Positions 25,455 to 32,776 of a DNA stretch of 35,057 nt are shown here, piece after piece. The translations under genes and the position numbers were made by a program. The stretch spans positions 1 through 35,057 of the forward strand of contig JBAXIO010000029.1 in the NCBI GenBank assembly GCA_037138335.1, in the 5' to 3' direction. The notes under the pieces are model-generated. The model was given only the letters and a program-made list of their open reading frames with translations, searched no databases and was not told the origin of the DNA. Source of the stretch: CAIRDP01 sp037138335 (GTDB lineage Bacteria; Bacteroidota; Bacteroidia; Bacteroidales; FEN-979). Numbering within the stretch: the stretch's first letter is position 1; each line of letters opens with the position of its first letter.

Positions 25455-26387
25455 TTAATGGATTTCGAGCCCGTGCATCATATACACGAGGTGCAGGAGG
25501 GATTTTAGTATCTCTTCCATATACTCGTTTACGGCTTTAACACTTCCGGGAAGGGTAAATACCAGGGTTTTGCCCATCAAACCTGCAACCGAACGGCTGA
25601 TGAGGGCCTGGGTTTTTAATGCGCCGTATTTCATCCTGATCATTTCCATGATGCCCGGGATCTCCTTGTCGAGAAGGGGCTTGATGATATCGACCGTGAA
25701 GTCCCTGGGGCCTATGCCTGTGCCCCCTGTCGTGAATACGAAATCAACCAGTTCATCCTTCGCCTGGTGGATCAGTTCTTCAAGTTTAAACCGGTCGTCG
25801 GGGATCAGGGCATAATGTATATAAAGGTTCAGGCCATTCTTCTGGAAAAACTCCTTCAGGAGTTCCTGCAGCCTGGCGCCGGAACGGTCTTCATATTCCC
25901 CTGAACTCGCGCGGTCGCTGAGGGTAATCGCCAGGGCCCTGTACATCCTTGGATGGAATTCAAGTGCATCGCCATCACGAATTATACCGGGGTGGAGCAC
26001 CCGGGCAAAAATCCCTTCCTTAGGCATTACACAATCACCCACTTCCCTGAAAATTGAACAGGAAGACCCATGGCATTCCTTGCCGATCTGTGTGATCTCT
26101 ATCTCCACTTCCCCGCAGGTCATCCTGTCGAGAGGCCGTACCTTGAGATAATCGAAACCTTCGAGGGTGATATTCTCGGCAAACTCTCCGGCAACTATAT
26201 GCCGGCCGGCCTGTTTCTCGAACTTCCTGATGCTGTCCATGCCCAGGATGCTGATCTGCCGGTTCCACGGACCTGAATGGGCATCCCCCTCCACGCCCTT
26301 GTGGGTGAGGTTGATTTCTGCAGCAGGTTTTTTAACCGTGCCTTTTTTTTCGGAGATATTGACTGAAACTACCTTAAAATCTTCCAT
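25455..26387 (-). CDS. MOSC domain fused to MoaB/MogA molybdopterin adenylyltransferase
   Basis: A 310-residue two-domain protein, last gene of the Mo/W cluster. Residues 1-147 are a MOSC domain (NLTHKGVEGDAHSG, GRHIVAGEFAENITLEG, then GKECHGSSC with C105 and C110), a fold found in molybdenum-cofactor sulfurases and pterin-carrier proteins. Residues 148-310 are a MoaB/MogA domain (ALAITLSDRASSGEYEDRSG, TTGGTGIGPRDFT at 219-231, LPGS at 279-282), which adenylylates molybdopterin before metal insertion. The fusion suggests that the adenylylated pterin or its metal-loaded product is passed within one protein; that is inference. It starts 23 bp after moaC. The MogA-type activity fits with the adjacent moeA, whose product uses its reaction product. 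Confidence 0.92.
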   Translation of the reverse strand: MEDFKVVSVNISEKKGTVKKPAAEINLTHKGVEGDAHSGPWNRQISILGMDSIRKFEKQAGRHIVAGEFAENITLEGFDYLKVRPLDRMTCGEVEIEITQIGKECHGSSCSIFREVGDCVMPKEGIFARVLHPGIIRDGDALEFHPRMYRALAITLSDRASSGEYEDRSGARLQELLKEFFQKNGLNLYIHYALIPDDRFKLEELIHQAKDELVDFVFTTGGTGIGPRDFTVDIIKPLLDKEIPGIMEMIRMKYGALKTQALISRSVAGLMGKTLVFTLPGSVKAVNEYMEEILKSLLHLVYMMHGLEIH

Positions 26388-26410
26388 GTCTTAAAAAATT
26401 CATTTCTATG

Positions 26411-26863
26411 TCAGATGTCTTCCTTGGTCTTGCTGACCAGCCTGACCTCGTCAATTCTCATGGCCTTGTCAGAAGCTTTGCACATATCATAAATCGTAAG
26501 CAGGGCAACCGAAACAGCGGTCAGGGCCTCCATTTCAATCCCCGTCTTACCTGTGCAGCGCGCCAGGCTGTCGATTCTTACACCATTAATGTCAAGGCTT
26601 GCCCTGACTTCGATTTTAGTTATGCCGAGCGGGTGGCATAAAGGGATCAGTTCCGAAGTTTTCTTCCCTCCCTGTATCCCGGCAATCTCAGCCACCGTGA
26701 GGACATCGCCTTTTTTCAGCTTGTTCTGGCGGATGAGGTTTATTGTAGCCCTGGCCAGCGAAATATGCCCTGTGGCCTCGGCAGTGCGCACCTGTTCGGG
26801 CTTTTCCGACACGTCAACCATGTTGGCCTTACCCGCTTTGTCAATATGTGTAAGCTTCTTCAT
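26411..26863 (-). CDS. moaC: Cyclic pyranopterin monophosphate synthase MoaC
   Basis: A 150-residue enzyme that converts the MoaA product (3',8-cyclo-GTP) to cyclic pyranopterin monophosphate, the second half of the first step in molybdopterin synthesis. Family marks are complete: MVDVSEK at 15-21, K51 in the KLKKGD loop, GGKKTSELIPLCHPL at 65-79, and GKTGIEMEALTAVSVALLTIYDMCKASDK at 105-133, with K133 as the second catalytic lysine. The length is standard (E. coli 161). An AGGAG sequence lies immediately before the ATG at the edge of the octamer repeat in the upstream spacer. It is in the middle of the Mo/W cluster, between the compact moaA and the MOSC-MoaB gene. Confidence 0.96.
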   Translation of the reverse strand: MKKLTHIDKAGKANMVDVSEKPEQVRTAEATGHISLARATINLIRQNKLKKGDVLTVAEIAGIQGGKKTSELIPLCHPLGITKIEVRASLDINGVRIDSLARCTGKTGIEMEALTAVSVALLTIYDMCKASDKAMRIDEVRLVSKTKEDI

Positions 26864-26868
26864 CTCCT

Positions 26869-26908
26869 ATCCAGTTATCCAGCTATCCAGCTATCCAGCT
26901 ATCCATTC
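26869..26908. repeat. 8-bp tandem repeat in the moaA-moaC spacer
   Basis: Plus-strand units are ATCCAGTT (26869-26876), ATCCAGCT three times (26877-26900) and a degenerate ATCCATTC. They occupy nearly all of the spacer between the moaA stop and the moaC ribosome-binding site. ATCCAGTT is the reverse complement of AACTGGAT, the unit at the right end of the window. Confidence 0.88.
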
Positions 26909-27707
26909 ATCCCCCAATATTATGAAAAAAATCCGATGTATTGCTTGTCCCTCTTTCTGGTTTAATGGCAAGGGCCGCTTCAATTGCATCTTTAATTCCC
27001 ATCTTGCGGATGTCGAATTCCAGGTTGCTGAACAAACAGGGTTTGATCCTGCCGTTAGCGGTCAAACGCAGCCTGTTGCAACGCATGCAGTCACCGCCAT
27101 GTCCGTTCTCCACGATAGTGAAACATCCTTCACCCAGGTCCATCTGGTGGATGAACCTGACCTCGAGTCCCATCCCAAGGCAAAACTCACGTACGGCCCT
27201 GGCATCGGGTTCATCCGAAGAGTTTTGTATTACACAATTGATCTTTATTGGTTCAAGGCCCGCATTGCGCGCAGCTTCAATCCCTTTTAATACCTGGCCG
27301 AGTTCTCCGCCCCTTGTGATCTCCTTGTATCTTATTGGGTCCATGGTATCGAGACTTATGTTGATCCGGTGAAGCCCCGCATCGGCAAGGGGGCGGGCGA
27401 ATTCTTCAAGCAGTATCCCATTTGTCGTCAGTCCGAAATCCCGTATCCCGGGTATCATGGCAACCTGTGCTATGAAATCAACAATGCCCTTTCTCACCAG
27501 TGGCTCCCCGCCGGTTATTCTGACTTTGTCTATTCCCATGGACACTGCAAGCCTTATGACATCAAGGATCTCTTCATAACTGAGGATATCCTTATGTGAA
27601 AGCATCTGCACGCCCCGGGGCGGCATGCAATAGACGCATCTCAGGTTGCAACGGTCGGTTACAGAAACTCTCAGGTAATTAATCCGGCGGTTAAAGGAGT
27701 CGTACAT
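26907..27707 (-). CDS. moaA: Compact MoaA-type radical SAM GTP 3',8-cyclase
   Basis: A 266-residue radical SAM enzyme, shorter than the usual 320-340. It should start molybdopterin synthesis by cyclising GTP. The first cluster is bound by C20-x3-C24-x2-C27 in TDRCNLRCVYCMPP, RITGGEPLVRKG (63-74) is the SAM-binding loop, and ISLDTMDPIRYKEITRGG (117-134) is typical. The second, substrate-side cluster has C207, C210 and C224 in GGDCMRCNRLRLTANGRIKPCLF, and the C-terminal Gly-Gly tail needed for activity is kept (NIGG). The missing part is the segment between RFIHQMD and the second cluster, about 50 residues in ordinary MoaA. All catalytic elements remain, so I read it as a short family variant, not a pseudogene. 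Its start overlaps the moeA end by 17 bp. Confidence 0.9.
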   Translation of the reverse strand: MYDSFNRRINYLRVSVTDRCNLRCVYCMPPRGVQMLSHKDILSYEEILDVIRLAVSMGIDKVRITGGEPLVRKGIVDFIAQVAMIPGIRDFGLTTNGILLEEFARPLADAGLHRINISLDTMDPIRYKEITRGGELGQVLKGIEAARNAGLEPIKINCVIQNSSDEPDARAVREFCLGMGLEVRFIHQMDLGEGCFTIVENGHGGDCMRCNRLRLTANGRIKPCLFSNLEFDIRKMGIKDAIEAALAIKPERGTSNTSDFFHNIGG

Positions 27708-28869
27708 TGACCGATTCTCCTTTTTTGATTTCGGTTTGACCTATGTCCATGATCATCATGCCGCTGGCTTTAGTGTATGCATTGATATGCGCCGAGCCAT
27801 GATATTCCAGGGGGAACACAGCTCCTCCATCCACCGTCACGGGAATAACAGATTTCCTTGAAGATTTTTTCCTGGAAAAATCCACCCCCATCGGGATTGC
27901 ACAAACCCTTGGAGCCTCAGTGCACCCCATCATTTTAAGAACGAAGGGTTTAACCAGAAGTTCGAATAAAACAAAAGAGGAAACAGGATTGCCCGGCAGG
28001 CCAAAAATGAACTGGTCGCGAATCCGGGCGAAAACTGTAGGGCGGCCGGGTTGGATGGCAACGCTCCTAAACAGGATCTCGGCTCCAAGGCTTTCCATGG
28101 CTTCCGGAACGTAGTCAAAATCCCCCATTGACACTCCCCCGGTAAGGATGACAATATCGGCTTCATGCAGGCCCATCGAGATCTTATCCTTCAGCTCTTC
28201 AAGCGAATCATCAGCGATACCGTAATAGCTGCCAAGCGCTGGAATCTGCCTGGCCTGGGCCAGAAGCTGCCATGCATTGGAATTCCTGATCTGGGCGCCT
28301 GCGGGCTTCCGTACGGGTTCAACCAGCTCATTACCCGTCGATATTATGCCAATATGGGGCTGCCTTGCAACCTGTATCCCGGTTTTCCCTACAGAAGCAA
28401 GTACGGCAAAATGGGCTGGTTCTATCAGGGTTCCCTTCTCCAGCACTTTTTGCCCGTTCTTTATATCCTCGGCCCTGTAACAGATATTTTTGGCAGTCTT
28501 GTCTTTTGCGAATTTTATTGTGTTTGCGGATGAGATCTCCGTATCCTCAACCATGATCACGGCATCGGCGCCCTGCGGAAGCATTCCGCCTGTCATTATC
28601 CTCGAACATTCACCAGGGCTGATTACTTTTAGAGGAACAGCTCCTGCCGGAATGGCCTCAATTACCCTTAGATCCATCCCGCATCCCGCATCCTGCATCC
28701 TGCATGCAAACCCATCGACGGCCGATTTATCAAAGGGGGGCATGTCAATGTCTGAGAATACATCCCTGCTTAACACCCTGCCTGCAGCTGATCCTGTTTC
28801 CACCTCTTCTTCGCCTGAAGGGATGGAATTACTTAAAACAATATTTAAAGCCTCTTCAAATGGTATCAT
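27691..28869 (-). CDS. moeA: Molybdopterin molybdotransferase MoeA
   Basis: A 392-residue MoeA, which inserts molybdate (or tungstate) into adenylylated molybdopterin. It carries DMPPFDKSAVDGFA at 42-55, IMTGGMLPQGADAVIMVEDT at 91-110, GIISTGNELV near 174-183, ILTGGVSMGDFDYV at 241-253 and FGLPGNPVSSF at 289-299. All are standard for the family and the length is normal. The segment ACRMQDAGCGMD (55-66), just after the first motif, is encoded by four 7-bp repeat units and is unlike other MoeA proteins I recall at this loop. The gene overlaps the upstream ATPase gene by 4 bp and the downstream moaA by 17 bp, indicating translational coupling. Confidence 0.95.
   Translation of the reverse strand: MIPFEEALNIVLSNSIPSGEEEVETGSAAGRVLSRDVFSDIDMPPFDKSAVDGFACRMQDAGCGMDLRVIEAIPAGAVPLKVISPGECSRIMTGGMLPQGADAVIMVEDTEISSANTIKFAKDKTAKNICYRAEDIKNGQKVLEKGTLIEPAHFAVLASVGKTGIQVARQPHIGIISTGNELVEPVRKPAGAQIRNSNAWQLLAQARQIPALGSYYGIADDSLEELKDKISMGLHEADIVILTGGVSMGDFDYVPEAMESLGAEILFRSVAIQPGRPTVFARIRDQFIFGLPGNPVSSFVLFELLVKPFVLKMMGCTEAPRVCAIPMGVDFSRKKSSRKSVIPVTVDGGAVFPLEYHGSAHINAYTKASGMMIMDIGQTEIKKGESVNVRLL
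28675..28702. repeat. Four tandem 7-bp CATCCNG units inside moeA
   Basis: Plus-strand units are CATCCCG, CATCCCG, CATCCTG and CATCCTG. Read on the coding strand they give the Met-Gln-Asp-Ala-Gly-Cys-Gly-Met segment of MoeA. The unit is the same as that in mutS at 15887-15921, in the same plus-strand orientation although the two genes run in opposite directions. Confidence 0.85.
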
Positions 28870-29912
28870 TCCTCAATGAATTTAACTGCGGTGGCCTTAA
28901 AGTTAAGCCAAATCTGCATCCCTTCCCTGATGTTCAGTTTGTCACGTGAAACGCCGGTTACCAGGGCATGGAGTTTTTCCCCGGCATCAACGCATATGTC
29001 GAATCCATTGGGCGTTGCGGTGATTTCATCCACAATGCCCTTAAACACATTGTTTGCCGAAGAGTCGAGGGCTTCCATCGAAAGTACAATATCTTCCCCG
29101 CGTATCATAACGAAGCCCTTTTTGTTTTCGTGCATGCCGCTAATGCGAATCTTCATATTCCCGGGCGTTTCGGCACAGGCCAGGCCATCCTGTATGCTGA
29201 CAACCGCAGGTATGAAGTTCCTGATCCCGATAAAATGGGCGACAAACCCGTTTTTGGGATGGCGGAAAACTTCATCGGGGGTTCCGGTTTGCAGTACCCT
29301 GCCGCTTTCCATTACGGCTATCCTGTTCCCCAGGGAAAGGGCCTCCTCGTAATCATGGGTTACATGGATGATGGTTTGCCCGCCCCGGTGTATCTGCCTC
29401 AGCAGAGCCCTGATTTCCGATTTCAACCGGCTGTCCATGGAAGCAAGAGGCTCGTCGAGCAACAGTATCTCAGGTTCCTGTATCAGGGTGCGGGCCAGTG
29501 CAACCCTCTGGAGTTCCCCTCCCGAGAGAGTGGAGGGGTAACGGTCAAGCATATCTTCAATCCCCAGACCGGCACTCATGGCCCTGATTTTCCTGCGTAT
29601 GTTCTCATTCGACTGCCCGTGCAGGGCATAGGCCAGGTTCTTCTTCACTTTCATATGCGGGAAGATGGCATGGTCCTGGAACACCAGGCCAACTTTTCGC
29701 TGCTGGATGGGCGCCCTGGTAATGTCTTTGCCGTTGAGCTCTATCGTTCCCGATCCGGGATGGACCAGGCCTGCGATGGTTTCAAGCAAAAGGGACTTGC
29801 CTGCGCCGGAAGGGCCCAGCAGTATGAAGTAGTCTCCCTTTTCAACGTCAAATGAAATGTCGCTGATGCTGAACCCATTGAAATCCTTTGTAATCCCTCT
29901 CAGTTTCAGCAT
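28866..29912 (-). CDS. Molybdate/tungstate ABC transporter ATPase
   Basis: A 348-residue ATP-binding subunit of ModC/WtpC type. Walker A GPSGAGKS lies at 33-40, the Q-loop at Q79, the ABC signature LSGGELQRVALAR at 129-141, Walker B ILLLDEP at 149-155 and the H-loop at H186. The C-terminal 110 residues (about 235-345) look like a TOBE/Mop-type domain with repeated beta strands (FKGIVDEITATPNGFDICVDAGEKLHALV), which in relatives binds the oxyanion and inhibits transport. It begins 6 bp after the permease and overlaps moeA by 4 bp. The overlap with moeA supports molybdate or tungstate as the substrate rather than another anion such as sulfate. Confidence 0.92.
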   Translation of the reverse strand: MLKLRGITKDFNGFSISDISFDVEKGDYFILLGPSGAGKSLLLETIAGLVHPGSGTIELNGKDITRAPIQQRKVGLVFQDHAIFPHMKVKKNLAYALHGQSNENIRRKIRAMSAGLGIEDMLDRYPSTLSGGELQRVALARTLIQEPEILLLDEPLASMDSRLKSEIRALLRQIHRGGQTIIHVTHDYEEALSLGNRIAVMESGRVLQTGTPDEVFRHPKNGFVAHFIGIRNFIPAVVSIQDGLACAETPGNMKIRISGMHENKKGFVMIRGEDIVLSMEALDSSANNVFKGIVDEITATPNGFDICVDAGEKLHALVTGVSRDKLNIREGMQIWLNFKATAVKFIEE

Positions 29913-29918
29913 CGGTGA

Positions 29919-30698
29919 TCAGCTTTTCTTTGTTTTTGACAGCAGAAATCTCAGGATCATAAAAAACACCAGTACCACAAGAATAAAGACAACCGAGACA
30001 GGCTGGGCGTATTTCAAGCCGAATGAAGTAAACCGTTCATAGATCAGCACAGGCGTGATCATCGGATGATATGCAATGATGATAACGGCCCCGAATTCGC
30101 TCATCCCCCTTGCGAACATGAGAATGAGTCCCGATAAAATGTTTTTCCATGCGAGGGGGAGTGAAATCGTAAAAAACACCCTCACGGGAGATGCACCCAG
30201 GGTCAACGCCGCTTTTTCAAGCCGCTCGGGTACCGAAATAAAACCATCCCTGGCCGCGTTGATCAGGTATGGCAGGCTCACAAAAGCCATGGCCAGCATG
30301 ATGCCGGCGGGATGCCCTACAAAGTTGAAACCTACCGCCGATCCTGCTTTCCCTACTATGGTGTCCCTTGAGATGAAACCCAGTACCGCTATACCGGCGG
30401 CCGAATGGGGGATTACAACGGGCAGGTCAATGATGGCCGTGATGAGTTTTTTGAAGGGGAAGCTGTAACGGGCTAGTATCCAGGAAAAGGGCACGGCGGC
30501 GAACGCAAACAAAAGGGTCCCGGCCATGGATGTCCCCAGCGTAAGCAAGATGCTGTTCTTTACTTCAGGATCCCTGGCAGTTTCAAACAAGCGGGCAGGG
30601 GAGGACGAAAACAACAGCCCCAGCACAGGGGCAATGATGAATAACAACATCATCGCCCCAAGAATTGAAAACGACCACTGAAGACCCTGCTTTTTCAT
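29919..30698 (-). CDS. Molybdate/tungstate ABC transporter permease
   Basis: A 259-residue inner-membrane permease of the ModB/WtpB/CysT type. I see about six hydrophobic segments, at roughly 12-32, 52-72, 85-110, 130-150, 190-215 and 230-252. The cytoplasmic EAA-type loop, which docks on the ATPase, is SVPERLEKAALTLGASPVRVFFTISLP near 154-180. The protein lies between the secreted tandem-domain gene (3-bp gap) and the ATPase gene (6-bp gap), so all are probably made from one message. Confidence 0.92.
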   Translation of the reverse strand: MKKQGLQWSFSILGAMMLLFIIAPVLGLLFSSSPARLFETARDPEVKNSILLTLGTSMAGTLLFAFAAVPFSWILARYSFPFKKLITAIIDLPVVIPHSAAGIAVLGFISRDTIVGKAGSAVGFNFVGHPAGIMLAMAFVSLPYLINAARDGFISVPERLEKAALTLGASPVRVFFTISLPLAWKNILSGLILMFARGMSEFGAVIIIAYHPMITPVLIYERFTSFGLKYAQPVSVVFILVVLVFFMILRFLLSKTKKS

Positions 30699-30701
30699 TC
30701 T

Positions 30702-31787
30702 TTACCGGCTGAAGGAGATCTCTGAAACAGCTTTTACCGCCCTGTCGGAAAAGAAATCACAGGCCGGGAACACCCTGTATTTCCCTCCGTCCTCATTCTC
30801 TTTACCCGGCACAAGCAGGAACTCTTCCTGGTCGGAACGGTTCATGATCTCGCTTAAAGAAAATACGGCCCTGTACCCGTCAATGCCAATGATAGTAACC
30901 AGGGTGTTCCTGAGATTTTCACTGTTGATTTTCAGATACGGGATCAGGAGATCCTTCAGCGTGGCGCCTGTAAAAGGTGTTGTGCTATGGATGCCTCTGC
31001 CCCTTCCATAAAAGACGGTATTATAAGTTTCGACTTTTGTCCCTGCCGTAAATTGCTCTATCTTTCCGACAGGCGAATTCCCCGACGTAATAAGAATTGA
31101 GGGCGAATACAGTGGACTGAGGTCCCTGTTCACAGGGATGCTCCTCAATGGGGTCCTGACCGTTATTTTAACAGGGTTGCCGATATTGCGCTCAGCCAGC
31201 AGGTCATTGCCCAGGATCAGCCTGCGCTCTGAAGGCAGTGGCCAGAGATCTTTGGTCTTGCTGGGGACGATCCTCGTAACCTCGGTTGCAATAAGGCATT
31301 TATTCAGGTTGTTGGGATAGAAGATCTCTCCCCAGCTCAGAACGACTTTTTCGCCTTTCGCATTCTCAATGGTAACATAGAGATCAATGATAGGTGAGAA
31401 TTCCTCCTTATTTCTTTTTTTCAGGATGCGGCTGCTGAGGATGTCAAAAAGGGAATACCCGTCGTAACGGTATGCCCCGGTAAAACGGTTACTTCCGTCA
31501 TCCCCCAGTATGGCCTCTTTAACTATAATAGTGTGTTTTTTCAAAAGCGCGAAATCAACTTTCCCGGGGTTCTCAATTTCCCCTTCCACCGTGATCTCAC
31601 CTCCCGGCAATGCATAGGTGTCGGCATTATCATAAAAGTTGTTGTTTTTGTCGGCCGGATCTGCGGCTGAAACAACTTTCAGAGTGTTATGATCTTTAGA
31701 ATTATTCTTGTCCTGTGCCATAAACCTTGAAGGTAAAATACACAAAATTACTGCCATGAATATGTAACTTATTTTCATATAATGCAT
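30702..31787 (-). CDS. Secreted tandem sulfite-oxidase-fold-like protein in Mo/W cluster
   Basis: A 361-residue protein that I cannot assign to a named family. A signal peptide (from MKISYIFMAVILCILPSRFMAQ; the true start may be the ATG at 31778, three codons in) is followed by two similar regions. Region 1 (64-211) reads ITVEGEIENPGKVDFALLKK, then YRYDGYSLFDILSS, VTIENAKGEKVVLSWGEIF and NPVKITVRTP. Region 2 (229-361) reads FTGATLKDLLIPYL, VTIIGIDGYRAVFSLSEIM, GKYRVFPACDFFSDRAVKAVSEISF. This order resembles the molybdopterin-binding fold of sulfite oxidase and YedY, but the catalytic cysteine at the usual place is absent. The only mature cysteines are C164 and C343. It sits 2 bp after the binding protein and 3 bp before the permease, which implies a role in oxyanion capture or sensing. 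That role is inference. Confidence 0.7.
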   Translation of the reverse strand: MHYMKISYIFMAVILCILPSRFMAQDKNNSKDHNTLKVVSAADPADKNNNFYDNADTYALPGGEITVEGEIENPGKVDFALLKKHTIIVKEAILGDDGSNRFTGAYRYDGYSLFDILSSRILKKRNKEEFSPIIDLYVTIENAKGEKVVLSWGEIFYPNNLNKCLIATEVTRIVPSKTKDLWPLPSERRLILGNDLLAERNIGNPVKITVRTPLRSIPVNRDLSPLYSPSILITSGNSPVGKIEQFTAGTKVETYNTVFYGRGRGIHSTTPFTGATLKDLLIPYLKINSENLRNTLVTIIGIDGYRAVFSLSEIMNRSDQEEFLLVPGKENEDGGKYRVFPACDFFSDRAVKAVSEISFSR

Positions 31788-31789
31788 AT

Positions 31790-32749
31790 TTACGGCTTTT
31801 TAACAAAGGGTTTTAAACGGTCGGGAACCGCCGCATAGTTTTTTTCTTCCATTGGGATAACCGAAGGCTGGCCATCCTTCTCCATGATCTTCATTCCCTT
31901 ATCTTTTGAAAGCATGAATTCGAGGAAGGCTGTTGCAGCTTCCCTGTTCGGTGCATTTTTAATTATCGTGACTCCGTAGATCATTGGTTCGCCCTTCATC
32001 TGCTCGGTTTTCCCGGGTTCCTTCCCTTTGATATCGACAACGGCCTTGCTGTAATCTTCGGCATATTTGACGTTTTTCAGGTTGACCTGGTCGGGGAGGA
32101 CTACGAATTTCAGGTTATGCTGAACCGCAACAGACTTGTATTGGAACATGTAATCCATGTTATGCGATTCCATCAGGGCCAGCAAGTCCACCTCCTTCGG
32201 CCTGATGTAGTTCTGGTCCTTGGCCAGGAGCTGGTTCGCCAGGCCTGGCTTTTTATAATATGTTTCGGTGAGCTGCATGCACATCACCGACCTGTAACCG
32301 CAGGGGTCGGCATTGGGGTCGGCACGGCCAAAGATCACATCGGGTTTCAACAGGATCTCATACCAGTTTCTGGCGTTGATCTGGCTGTTGTATTTTGCCT
32401 TGTCGGTATAAGCAATGCACATTTCATTTGCAGCGAACCTGATGTTCCAGTCGGCATTGGCAGGGATAAGCATTTTATCGATCACCTTGTAATCGGAAGT
32501 AGCCACTATATCACAGGGCTTCTTAAGGTCGGTGACCTTTCGTGCACATTCCACGCTGCCGGCCGATTCCATTAATACATTCACGTTGGGGTAGAGTTTA
32601 TTGAATTCGGCTTTGATCTCTTTCATCGGAACCGAAAGACTGCCTGCATGAAAGATAATAAGATCGCCTTTAAGATCAGCAGGTTTCTGGGTGAAGGCAA
32701 ATGGCAGCAACAGTATGCTGCATAAAAGAATTGAAAATAATCGTTTCAT
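31790..32749 (-). CDS. Tungstate/molybdate-binding protein (WtpA-like)
   Basis: A 319-residue periplasmic solute-binding protein with a signal peptide (MKRLFSILLCSILLLPFAFTQ). It follows the WtpA pattern: IIFHAGSLSVPMKEIKAEF at 31-49, ESAGSVECARKVTDL at 61-75, DIVATSDYKVIDKML near 80-94, FAANEMCIAYTDKAKY at 105-120 and FGRADPNADPCGYRSVM at 140-156. WtpA proteins bind tungstate and molybdate with six ligands, including two carboxylates. The segment DYMFQYKSVA has Gln203 where I recall an acidic residue in many relatives. The gene is 27 bp after the ModE-like gene and 2 bp before the tandem-domain gene, so it is the first transport gene of the cluster. Confidence 0.93.
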   Translation of the reverse strand: MKRLFSILLCSILLLPFAFTQKPADLKGDLIIFHAGSLSVPMKEIKAEFNKLYPNVNVLMESAGSVECARKVTDLKKPCDIVATSDYKVIDKMLIPANADWNIRFAANEMCIAYTDKAKYNSQINARNWYEILLKPDVIFGRADPNADPCGYRSVMCMQLTETYYKKPGLANQLLAKDQNYIRPKEVDLLALMESHNMDYMFQYKSVAVQHNLKFVVLPDQVNLKNVKYAEDYSKAVVDIKGKEPGKTEQMKGEPMIYGVTIIKNAPNREAATAFLEFMLSKDKGMKIMEKDGQPSVIPMEEKNYAAVPDRLKPFVKKP

Positions 32750-32776
32750 AAATACGAGTTTGGTTTAGTGTTTTTA

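Noticed and set aside
26907..27707. Short moaA as a pseudogene or frameshifted gene
   Set aside because: Both cysteine triplets and the Gly-Gly tail are intact in one frame, so a compact family variant is the simpler reading.
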